12,117 nucleotides of DNA, from NCBI GenBank assembly GCA_934096025.1, contig CAKOLP010000012.1:1-12117 (forward strand), given 5' to 3'. The notes below the pieces were generated by a model. That model saw only the letters and a program-made list of their open reading frames with translations, had not been told where the DNA came from and ran no database searches. Positions within the stretch are counted from its first letter, which is position 1; each line of letters opens with the position of its first letter. The stretch comes from an uncultured Bacilli bacterium. Its GTDB lineage: Bacteria > Bacillota_I > Bacilli_A > RF39 > UBA660. The translations under genes and the position numbers were made by a program. This document shows positions 6,671 through 12,117 of the stretch, one piece after another.

Positions 6671-6720
6671 TATTTACTTTCGTACCTACATCATAGCATT
6701 TTGTGGAACAAAAGTAAATA
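6671..6720 (-). promoter_or_regulatory. abiE promoter flanked by inverted operator arms
   Basis: Perfect 10-bp inverted arms TATTTACTTT (6671-6680) and AAAGTAAATA (6711-6720) lie 40 bp apart centre to centre, about four helical turns. On the minus strand the upstream arm contains the -35 TTTACT (6713-6718); a 17-bp spacer leads to the -10 TATGAT (6690-6695), extended by TGC. The second arm covers the start of the transcript and touches the ribosome binding site. This suits repression by AbiEi, which binds inverted repeats in its promoter in studied systems. Confidence 0.7.
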
Positions 6721-6804
6721 TATATTTTATTATTTTTTTAAAAAGTAAATTCCCATTATAATCAAAACAAGCAAATAAATTTTATTAATTTTAAAATATT
6801 ACTT

Positions 6805-6835
6805 ATAAAAGAAGATAGCCTTGATTAGCTATCTT
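6805..6835 (-). terminator. Intrinsic terminator after the penicillin-binding protein gene
   Basis: On the minus strand AAGATAGC (6828-6835) pairs perfectly with GCTATCTT (6812-6819) across an 8-base loop, followed by CTTTTAT. The upstream arm uses the last codons of the gene, and its TAA stop is in the loop. The T tract is modest. Confidence 0.65.
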
Positions 6836-8762
6836 TCTGGGTAATATAATTTACAATATCTTTTGTTATTTTACTAGCTCCGAAGTAAAAAGCATCACTA
6901 CTTCCCTCTTTATGGGAAACATTCGGAGTTACAACTACAATACTATATTTTGGATTATCATAAGGATAAAAACCTGCAAACGTTGAAGATATAGTGGCAA
7001 CATCAACAACATTATCATTATTAATATCTAAAAAAGATTCACTAGTACCAGTTTTTCCAGCAAAATTAAGCCCTTGAGGCACATAAAACTTCCCAGTTCC
7101 CTCGCTTAAAACTAAACGCATTCCCTCTTTAATTCTCTCAAGACTACTACTATCAACTTCTAATTCATTTAAAACATTAACTTCATGTTTTTTAATTACT
7201 TCATTTTCTTTTACTATCTTATTCATTAAAGATAGACTAACTCTCTTTCCCCCAGCAACACTATTAATATATTGCATAAGTTGTAAGGGCGTATAAGTAT
7301 CATATTGCCCAATAGCTAAATTTAAAAGCAAATCATCTGAGACAATACTTCCCCTTATTCCTGTCATTTCATTTGGTAGATCAATCTCTGTCTTTTTTCC
7401 CAAGCCAAAACTTCCCAAAACTTCTCTATACATATCAAAGTGTTTTTCCGTAACATTTAAAACCATATTCGGACTATAAGTATGATCAGTTAATTTAATA
7501 GCAATCAAATATTGATAATAATTAGATGAATTAGCTAAAGCTGTCAAATCATTTATTCTTCCTAAACTCTTAAAACTACATTTCGCAGGAACATGGGCAA
7601 GCTTAACACAACTATCTAAAATATATTCTCCTGGTTTAATAAGGTTATATTTATACCCAACAGCAATTGTTGCTCCTTTTACCGAAGATCCCATAGTATA
7701 AGACTTTGTCAAAGTATTTAAAGATACATCGCTAAAGGTTCCATCATCATTTAATCTAACACCCGCTAAAGCTTTTATCTCCCCAGTTAAAGGATCACTA
7801 ATAATAGCATAAGAATCTTTGTAATATTCTGTATTTCCATATTTTTTTCCAAGCATTATCTTATCTTTTAATATTTCATCTACTTTCATTTGCAAATCAA
7901 TATCTATAGCTAAAACTAAATCATTTCCCCTTTTTTCTTCTTCAACTAACTCTAAAGTATAATCACTATTAACCATATATTTAGCTTTTGTACCTTGCAA
8001 ATACTCATCATATTGATATTCCAAATAACTAACGCCAACCATATCTGTTAATTCATAACCTTTATTTAAATAATCACTTTTTAATTCCTTTGGAATTTCC
8101 CCGATACTACCTAAAATATTTTTTAAAACTTCACCATGCGGATACACTCTTTGCCATGTCATTTCTCCCGTTATACCCTCAATGTTACTTTCCATTATTC
8201 TAGCATATTCAATATCACTTACATTTTTTTTAATTTCTTTTTTACTATAGATATACCCAGTATTCATAAGTCTATATATATGAGCCACCTTTTTAGTTTC
8301 AGAATCGTAATTTAACATATCTTCCGTTATTCTTTCATACTTCAATTTTTCTAAATCACTTGATTTTAATTTTCTTTCATTTAAAAGCTCATATTCTTCT
8401 TCAGTAATTAAATCCTTGCCATTATCATTTATAAGCAAATAATAATCTTTTAACTCATCTTCACTTGCTTCTGGACTATCTATTATTTTTTCTAACTTTT
8501 TAGCTATATCTAGCTCATGTGCTGCACTTACTCCCTTAATTTTATTATAATATATAGTTTTAATTCCCACATTATCCACTAAAACTTTACCATTAACATC
8601 CAAAATTCTTCCCCGTGGTGCACTCATACCATTAACATAAATATTTGTCTTCTTTAAAAGTTCTTCTTGATAATAATTATTATTTTTATATATCATTATT
8701 AGTTTTAAACTACATATTACAAAAAACATTATAATTAATCCATAACTAAAACTTTTTTTCAT
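6825..8762 (-). CDS. Class B penicillin-binding protein (PBP2b/PbpA/PbpH type transpeptidase)
   Basis: This membrane-anchored D,D-transpeptidase cross-links peptidoglycan outside the cell. The 645-residue protein has an N-terminal anchor helix (about 6-24) and the pedestal signature APRGRILDVNGKVL (48-61). A dimerisation region follows with the block ITGEMTWQRVYPHG at 197-210. The transpeptidase domain has all three motifs: SxxK as Ser359-Ser-Val-Lys362, SxN as Ser412-Ser-Asn414 and KTG at 570-572. The GSSVKGATI context recalls the SVVK of streptococcal PBP2b and Bacillus PbpA/PbpH, elongation-type enzymes, rather than SpoVD or FtsI. No PASTA domain is present. The start at 8762 has no clear Shine-Dalgarno sequence; M12 is a less likely alternative because it would shorten the anchor. 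A sigma-G-like element sits just upstream. It ends in its own terminator. Confidence 0.9.
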   Translation of the reverse strand: MKKSFSYGLIIMFFVICSLKLIMIYKNNNYYQEELLKKTNIYVNGMSAPRGRILDVNGKVLVDNVGIKTIYYNKIKGVSAAHELDIAKKLEKIIDSPEASEDELKDYYLLINDNGKDLITEEEYELLNERKLKSSDLEKLKYERITEDMLNYDSETKKVAHIYRLMNTGYIYSKKEIKKNVSDIEYARIMESNIEGITGEMTWQRVYPHGEVLKNILGSIGEIPKELKSDYLNKGYELTDMVGVSYLEYQYDEYLQGTKAKYMVNSDYTLELVEEEKRGNDLVLAIDIDLQMKVDEILKDKIMLGKKYGNTEYYKDSYAIISDPLTGEIKALAGVRLNDDGTFSDVSLNTLTKSYTMGSSVKGATIAVGYKYNLIKPGEYILDSCVKLAHVPAKCSFKSLGRINDLTALANSSNYYQYLIAIKLTDHTYSPNMVLNVTEKHFDMYREVLGSFGLGKKTEIDLPNEMTGIRGSIVSDDLLLNLAIGQYDTYTPLQLMQYINSVAGGKRVSLSLMNKIVKENEVIKKHEVNVLNELEVDSSSLERIKEGMRLVLSEGTGKFYVPQGLNFAGKTGTSESFLDINNDNVVDVATISSTFAGFYPYDNPKYSIVVVTPNVSHKEGSSDAFYFGASKITKDIVNYITQKDS

Positions 8763-8767
8763 AATTT

Positions 8768-8796
8768 TAGTATTCCATTTTTATTATTTTTCATAC
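8768..8796 (-). promoter_or_regulatory. Possible sigma-G-like promoter of the penicillin-binding protein gene
   Basis: On the minus strand GTATG (8792-8796), 17 bp, AATACTA (8768-8774) resembles the forespore consensus with one mismatch in the -10. The -10 ends only five bases before the ATG, so the message would be nearly leaderless. In such AT-rich DNA this may be chance. Confidence 0.25.
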
Positions 8797-8815
8797 AATA
8801 TATTAGGTGATTTTC

Positions 8816-9076
8816 ATGTTTAATATAATAGAAAGATATATTAATAAATTAACAAAAGAAGACATTAAAAATTTTGCCACAAAAAAAGGAGCCACATTAA
8901 GCTCTGCAGAACTAGACTTTACATTTGACTTTGTCAAAAAAAATTGGAAAGATGTTTTAAAAAATCCCAATCTTTTTGACTTAAAACGTTATCAAAATCA
9001 TTATAGCAAAGAAAACTTTGAAAAAATCAAACAAGCCTTCAATGAATACTACCAAAAATTTGGTACATATTTATAA
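8816..9076 (+). CDS. DUF2624-like small protein (YqfT-type)
   Basis: An 86-residue soluble, lysine-rich, mostly helical protein. Its opening (INKLTKEDIKNFATKKGATLSSAEL) follows the pattern of DUF2624 proteins such as Bacillus YqfT, which sit beside the nfo gene (yqfS); the gene here is also adjacent to nfo, though convergent. The function of the family is unknown. The ATG at 8816 is preferred to a GTG at 8807, because the GTG is part of the AGGTGA ribosome binding site five bases before the ATG. Its final 6 bases overlap the end of nfo. The promoter is unclear: a TACAAT at 8794-8799 has no good -35. That the gene is real is likely; the family call rests on weak sequence similarity plus context. 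Confidence 0.65.
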   Translation: MFNIIERYINKLTKEDIKNFATKKGATLSSAELDFTFDFVKKNWKDVLKNPNLFDLKRYQNHYSKENFEKIKQAFNEYYQKFGTYL

Positions 9077-9928
9077 TTCTAAGTCCATATATTCTTTCTT
9101 TTTAATCATTGCTATCTCCATTTTATATGGAGCTTTTCCATTTACATAAGGTGTTTCTAATATTTTTGGCACACTATTTAATTTTTCATTATAAGCTACA
9201 TCAAGTAAAGTTTGAAACCCAATAGTGCCGGTACCTAAATTTGCATGCCTATCTTTATGAGTACCCAGTGCATTTTTACTATCATTTAAATGTACACATT
9301 TAATTTTATCTAAACCAATTACTTTATCGAATTCATCTAAATATCCAGAAAACTTTGCAATATCTACACCTGAATCATTTAAATGACACGTATCTAGGCA
9401 TATACCTACTTTATCTTTCATATAAATATTATCTAATATCATCTTTAATTCTTCAATATTAACACCGCATTCTGTTCCTTTTCCTGCCATGGTTTCCAAT
9501 AAAATCATCGGTTTAGTATCACCATCTAAAATACAATTTATAGCATCACTAATATTTTTTAAAGCAATATCTCTTTCCATTTTTAAACTATTACCCGGAT
9601 GTACCACCATAAAAGAAACACCCATTTTTGTAATTCTATCTAGCTCTTGCTTTAAAAAACTACAAGAAAAATTCCAAGCTTCCTCTTTTTCCCTATTAGC
9701 CAAATTAATTATATAAGGTGCATGACATACTACATTATTTATATCAATCCCATTTTCTTGCATTAAAGCTAAGGCTTCCTTTGTTAAATTATCATCAATC
9801 TCTTTTCTAATTGTATTTTGCGGAGCCCCCGTATAAAACATAAAAGTATTAGCGCCATATTCTAGTGCTTCCTTAACAGACCCTAATAACTGATCACTTT
9901 TAAAACTAACATGTGAACCTATAATCAT
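9071..9928 (-). CDS. nfo: Endonuclease IV (AP endonuclease, Zn-dependent)
   Basis: Nfo cuts DNA 5' of abasic sites and removes blocked 3' ends in base excision repair; in Bacillus it also protects spore DNA. The 285-residue TIM-barrel protein has all nine metal ligands expected by comparison with E. coli Nfo: His69, His110, Glu145, Asp179, His182, His213, Asp226, His228 and Glu258. These fall in CHAPY, VVHPG, LLETMAGKGTECG, CLDTCH, HLNDSK, THKDRHANLG and ILETP. The start at 9928 has a GAGG site that is formed by the last codons of the fic remnant, which ends three bases upstream. No promoter of its own was evident, so expression may depend on transcription through the fic remnant and RhuM gene. 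Confidence 0.95.
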   Translation of the reverse strand: MIIGSHVSFKSDQLLGSVKEALEYGANTFMFYTGAPQNTIRKEIDDNLTKEALALMQENGIDINNVVCHAPYIINLANREKEEAWNFSCSFLKQELDRITKMGVSFMVVHPGNSLKMERDIALKNISDAINCILDGDTKPMILLETMAGKGTECGVNIEELKMILDNIYMKDKVGICLDTCHLNDSGVDIAKFSGYLDEFDKVIGLDKIKCVHLNDSKNALGTHKDRHANLGTGTIGFQTLLDVAYNEKLNSVPKILETPYVNGKAPYKMEIAMIKKKEYMDLEL

Positions 9929-9931
9929 AAA

Positions 9932-10167
9932 TTACCTCTTTCCTTTTAATTTTTTTACTTTATCTAAAGTTTTTTCCCAAGTATTTTCTATTTCATACTT
10001 AAAATATAATACTAAAGACTTTATATCATTTTCTTTATCAAATTTTTCTATAGATGCATAATAATATTTCTTATCCAGATCATATATGGTAAACGGTGGT
10101 AAATTATTTATCAATAAAAGATAATTAGTTATTGTTCTACCCACACGCCCATTTCCGCCTTGGAATG
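9932..10167 (-). pseudogene. fic: C-terminal part of an interrupted fic gene
   Basis: Fic enzymes transfer AMP (or similar groups) to target proteins through the motif HPFx(D/E)GNGRxxR. This segment begins in the middle of that motif (FQGGNGRVGRTITNYLL), then has LPPFTIYDLDKKYYYASIEK and ends YEIENTWEKTLDKVKKLKGK, matching the C-terminal half of Fic-family proteins that end in a helix with TWEK. The catalytic His and Pro codons are not here; they lie across the insert, at 11305-11311. The acidic residue of the motif is Gly (QGGNGR). The longest open frame with a usable start is GTG at 10144, but that would make a 70-residue fragment without the active site, so I call it a remnant. Its last codons supply the nfo ribosome binding site. 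Confidence 0.8.
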
Positions 10168-10188
10168 ATACCCAAAAACAGAATATTT

Positions 10189-11205
10189 TTAACAGCTGAT
10201 ATTCTCATTTTCCATTTCAATCATAAATTTATCAAAGTCAGATTCAAATAATCTATCTTGAATAATCCTATACTTTTCAAATTCAGAAAGCGCAAAACTC
10301 TCTGCCACCTTATGGGATACTTTACCAAGATTATCCAGTACATCTCTTTCGTTAAATTGTAAAAATACATCTAGCTTACCTTTCCAGTCTTCCATTGTCA
10401 TAGGAATATGTCTTTCAGCTTGATCCTCAGCGTAATCTAAATACATTGTAACAATTCTTTCTAAAGATTTTAATTCTTCTTTGGATAAATAATTTTTAGC
10501 AACTATAACATCAGATGTAATTATTTTGCCACTAGGTGAGTTTTTCCAATTTGTTAATCCCATATGTACTTTATTATGATTTGCACGATTCACTATAATT
10601 TCTGCAGCCGTATTTCCGTGAACAGCATAGTGCATTTTATTTTGAACTGTTTTAAAAAACTCTTTTGTTATTGGGGAAGCTACATTATAATCTAAACTTG
10701 TTGTGTATATATCAGTAATCTTTTGATAAAAATTCCTTTCACTAATTCTTATTTCTCTTATTTCTTGTAATAATTCATCAAAATAATTTTCATTTAAAAA
10801 AGTTCCATTTTTAAGTCTTTCTTTATCTAATACATATCCTTTTACAGAATATTGCTTTAAAATATTGATTGCCCACAATCTAAAATCTATTGCTCTTTTG
10901 CTATTAACTTTAAATCCAACAGCAATAATAACATCTAAATTATAATATTTTGTTTTATAATTTTTTCCATCTCTAGCAGTATGTAAGAATTCCTTACATA
11001 CTGAATTCTCACTTAATTCTTTTTCAAAAATATTAGAAAGATGTATTGTTATATTATTTCTTGTTGTTCCAAAAAGTTCGGCCATCAACTTTTGACTAAG
11101 CCAAACAGAGTCTTCATCAACAATCACTTCTATTGTCTTCTCTTTATTTTGTTTTGTGAATATCAAAAATTCTGCTGTTGAATTTCTTATTTGTAATGTC
11201 TGCAT
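10189..11205 (-). CDS. rhuM: RhuM-family protein (virulence RhuM family)
   Basis: RhuM was named in Salmonella pathogenicity island 3; its biochemical role is not established. Relatives are common in accessory regions with restriction, Fic and toxin-antitoxin genes. The 338-residue product is full length. The N-terminal half carries a helix-turn-helix-like segment (WLSQKLMAELFGTTRNNITI at 35-54) and the highly typical YYNLDVIIAVGFKVNSKRA (87-105) and DFRLWAINILKQY (107-119). The C-terminal half has VQNKMHYAVHGNTAAEII (187-204) and LDYAEDQAER (246-255). No nuclease or transmembrane motif is seen. The start at 11205 has a strong GGGAGG site; an extended -10 TATAAT lies just upstream. The gene is intact while the fic gene around it is heavily decayed. 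Its transcript would run on into the fic remnant and nfo. Confidence 0.9.
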   Translation of the reverse strand: MQTLQIRNSTAEFLIFTKQNKEKTIEVIVDEDSVWLSQKLMAELFGTTRNNITIHLSNIFEKELSENSVCKEFLHTARDGKNYKTKYYNLDVIIAVGFKVNSKRAIDFRLWAINILKQYSVKGYVLDKERLKNGTFLNENYFDELLQEIREIRISERNFYQKITDIYTTSLDYNVASPITKEFFKTVQNKMHYAVHGNTAAEIIVNRANHNKVHMGLTNWKNSPSGKIITSDVIVAKNYLSKEELKSLERIVTMYLDYAEDQAERHIPMTMEDWKGKLDVFLQFNERDVLDNLGKVSHKVAESFALSEFEKYRIIQDRLFESDFDKFMIEMENENISC

Positions 11206-11230
11206 AATTCTTTGCCTCCCGATTTAATAT

Positions 11231-11239
11231 ATTATATCA
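11231..11239 (-). promoter_or_regulatory. Extended -10 promoter of the RhuM gene
   Basis: On the minus strand TGATATAAT (extended -10, perfect hexamer at 11231-11236) lies 25 bases before the RhuM start codon. No good -35 is visible 16-18 bp upstream, as is often the case with extended -10 promoters. It lies within the insert, so the gene brings its own promoter. Confidence 0.5.
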
Positions 11240-11304
11240 AAACTTTCCACTATTTATATATGAATTTTGAAAGTATGCCATTTTCTATCTGAAGTATTCA
11301 TCCT

Positions 11305-11633
11305 GATGTATATTCTCAAAACAACAATGAAAATATGCTACCATCTTAATTACATATAGAACATTGATTTTCTTTACTTTATTTATTTTTTTATTAAATC
11401 TTTTATTTCTTCAGATACATTACAAACTGGACTTAGATTCCCAGTAAAATTAATTACTTTACCGTTTTCAAAAACTTCTCTTGTATCATGGTAAGTTATC
11501 TCTGAATTTTCAATACCCCTGAATTATAAGCAAATAAAATTCGAAAATTTTCCAAAGTTTGTTCTAATTTTGCTCTATTGTCTATATTTAAATTTTGCCA
11601 ATAACTTATAACTTCAGTATACTTATATTTTAT
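11305..11633 (-). pseudogene. fic: N-terminal and central remnants of the interrupted fic gene
   Basis: Three pieces of one Fic protein can be read. The first (11633 to about 11517) encodes KYTEVISYWQNLN and LEQTLENFRILFAYNSG. After a one-base loss near 11514-11520 a second frame gives IENSEITYHDTREVFENGK and VINFTGN. An internal deletion then joins this to SPVCNVSEEIKDLIKK. A further frame change leads to KMVAYFHCCFENIH, where the insert begins. The family inhibitory motif SxxxE(G/N), expected as SGKIEN, is destroyed by the first frameshift. At the expected start, after GAGGTG, the codon is ATA, not ATG. About 85 residues seem missing between FTGN and the later part, judged from memory of the family. 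The gene cannot make a functional enzyme. Confidence 0.75.
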
Positions 11634-11755
11634 TTTTCACCTCATAACATCAAAACAATTATAACATACATTTAAATATATTTTATCAAAAACAAATAAA
11701 AAAAAGAACTTTTAAATATAAATATATCCCCAATTAAAAAAGCGTGAAAATAGCC

Positions 11756-11802
11756 GTTATCGACATTTTTATTACTTTTAACCCCCATTTAATGTCGATA
11801 AC
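11756..11802. repeat. 12-bp perfect inverted repeat, operator-like
   Basis: GTTATCGACATT (11756-11767) and AATGTCGATAAC (11791-11802) are perfect inverted copies separated by 23 bases, with an unusually GC-containing core in an AT-rich spacer. The right arm ends one base before the -35 of the ATPase promoter. It fits a regulator or recombinase binding site; no terminator T tract follows. Confidence 0.7.
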
Positions 11803-11831
11803 TTGACTTTTCGTCAAAAAAAGCATAATAT
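11803..11831 (+). promoter_or_regulatory. Sigma-A-type promoter of the DUF4143 ATPase gene
   Basis: -35 TTGACT (11803-11808), 17-bp spacer, -10 TAATAT (11826-11831), 17 bases before the ATG at 11849, with GGTGAT as ribosome site. The predicted leader is very short. TTGAC and GTCAA (11813-11817) also form a small inverted repeat over the -35. Confidence 0.5.
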
Positions 11832-11848
11832 TAAATTGGTGATAAAAT

Positions 11849-12117
11849 ATGAATAAATTATATAAAAGACAACAATATTTAAATAAAATTAGAGGTTTTT
11901 ATAATGATACGGAAACTATAAAAGTAATTACAGGTATAAGACGTTGTGGAAAATCTTCTTTACTTAAAACAATAATCGAGGAACTAAAAGAAAATGGTGT
12001 TAATGATAATGATATTATTGAAATCAAATTAGATAAAAGACCAAACAAAGACATTAAAACTCCAAACAAATTAGATAAACTCATTGAGTCTTATATTACT
12101 GACAATAATTATGGATT
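11849..12117 (+). CDS. AAA-family ATPase, DUF4143 type (5' part only)
   Basis: The first 89 codons of a larger gene running off the right edge. It opens MNKLYKRQQYLNKIRGFYND and then KVITGIRRCGKSSLLK, a Walker A motif (Gly29 to Ser37, with Lys35) in the GIRRCGKS form typical of ATPases whose C-terminal half is DUF4143. Full family members are about 400 residues, common and multi-copy in gut Bacillota; their function is not settled. The start has a GGTGAT site and a sigma-A-type promoter with an inverted repeat directly upstream. The Walker B motif, sensor and DUF4143 domain are outside the window, so the subtype rests on the N-terminal pattern alone. Confidence 0.8.
   Translation, partial: MNKLYKRQQYLNKIRGFYNDTETIKVITGIRRCGKSSLLKTIIEELKENGVNDNDIIEIKLDKRPNKDIKTPNKLDKLIESYITDNNYG

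Larger units (their letters stand above)
10168..11304 (-). mobile_element. Insert of 1,137 bp carrying a RhuM gene, placed inside the Fic catalytic motif
   Basis: Reading the minus strand, Fic sequence ends at ...GAG AAT ATA CAT C (11305) and resumes at CA TTC CAA GGC GGA (10167). Joining them restores ENIHPFQGGNGRVGR in frame with no base lost or gained. The insert holds one gene (RhuM) with about 99 bases upstream, including a promoter, and 21 bases downstream. I found no terminal inverted repeats, no target duplication consistent with the in-frame join, and no transposase or recombinase. Its mode of entry is unknown; calling it mobile is inference from the exact junction. Confidence 0.6.
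11634..11848. other. Intergenic region between the divergent fic remnant and the ATPase gene
   Basis: No coding sequence was found. It holds a likely former fic promoter on the minus strand (TGTTATAAT, -10 at 11658-11663, no clear -35), an AT-rich stretch, a 12-bp inverted repeat (11756-11802) and the promoter of the ATPase gene (11803-11831). Confidence 0.5.

Noticed and set aside
9489..9716. Plus-strand open frame of 75 codons
   Set aside because: It is antisense to the middle of nfo, a fully conserved enzyme on the minus strand.
10168..11304. RhuM insert as an insertion sequence, group I/II intron or intein
   Set aside because: No transposase or intron-encoded protein is present, no terminal repeats or duplicated target were found, RhuM has its own start, stop and promoter, and it is not in frame with the Fic halves.
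11756..11802. Inverted repeat as ends of a mobile element or an intrinsic terminator
   Set aside because: The spacer is only 23 bases with no coding capacity, and no T tract follows on either strand.
11899..12084. Minus-strand open frame of 61 codons
   Set aside because: It is antisense to the Walker A region of the ATPase gene, which has a start site and promoter.
1..12117. CRISPR arrays, tRNA or rRNA genes, riboswitches
   Set aside because: No regularly spaced repeats, cloverleaf-like segments or conserved riboswitch cores were noticed when reading both strands; a covariance-model scan was not possible here.

Overview
The window comes from a very AT-rich, low-GC, endospore-forming Bacillota. 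The evidence is a clear forespore sigma factor (sigG), AGGAGG-type ribosome binding sites, Bacillota-type EF-P and L33, and an nfo gene beside a DUF2624-like gene as in Bacilli. Codon use fits the standard bacterial code, with TAA stops mostly, TGA once, and Trp encoded by TGG. The exact class cannot be fixed from this window. Almost all genes lie on the minus strand.

Bases 1-5152 are core genome. On the minus strand there is a rhomboid protease running off the left edge. A small unknown membrane protein (plus strand) converges on a block read in the order sigG > ylmC > lspA > rluD. rluD is split by an 11-base insertion just after its catalytic HRLD motif. Upstream of that block lie a Nudix hydrolase and a compact rpmG-efp operon with a clear sigma-A promoter and an intrinsic terminator. 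A sigma-G/F-type promoter sits directly upstream of sigG.

Bases 5261-6720 hold an AbiE type IV toxin-antitoxin pair (abiEi antitoxin/repressor, abiEii nucleotidyltransferase toxin). Two 10-bp inverted arms bracket its promoter as a likely autoregulatory operator. The toxin appears cut short by a frame change near its 3' end.

Bases 6805-9928 return to housekeeping functions: a class B penicillin-binding protein with its own terminator, a small DUF2624-like gene, and endonuclease IV (nfo).

Bases 9932-12117 are an accessory patch. A decayed fic (AMP-transferase) gene is interrupted by an insert of about 1.14 kb that carries one intact gene, a RhuM-family protein. The insert sits inside the Pro codon of the Fic catalytic motif HPFxxGNGRxGR, and removing bases 10168-11304 restores the motif exactly in frame. 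Divergent from fic, and running off the right edge, is an AAA ATPase of the DUF4143 type. A 12-bp inverted repeat abuts its promoter. This RhuM-in-fic arrangement is the most unusual thing in the window.
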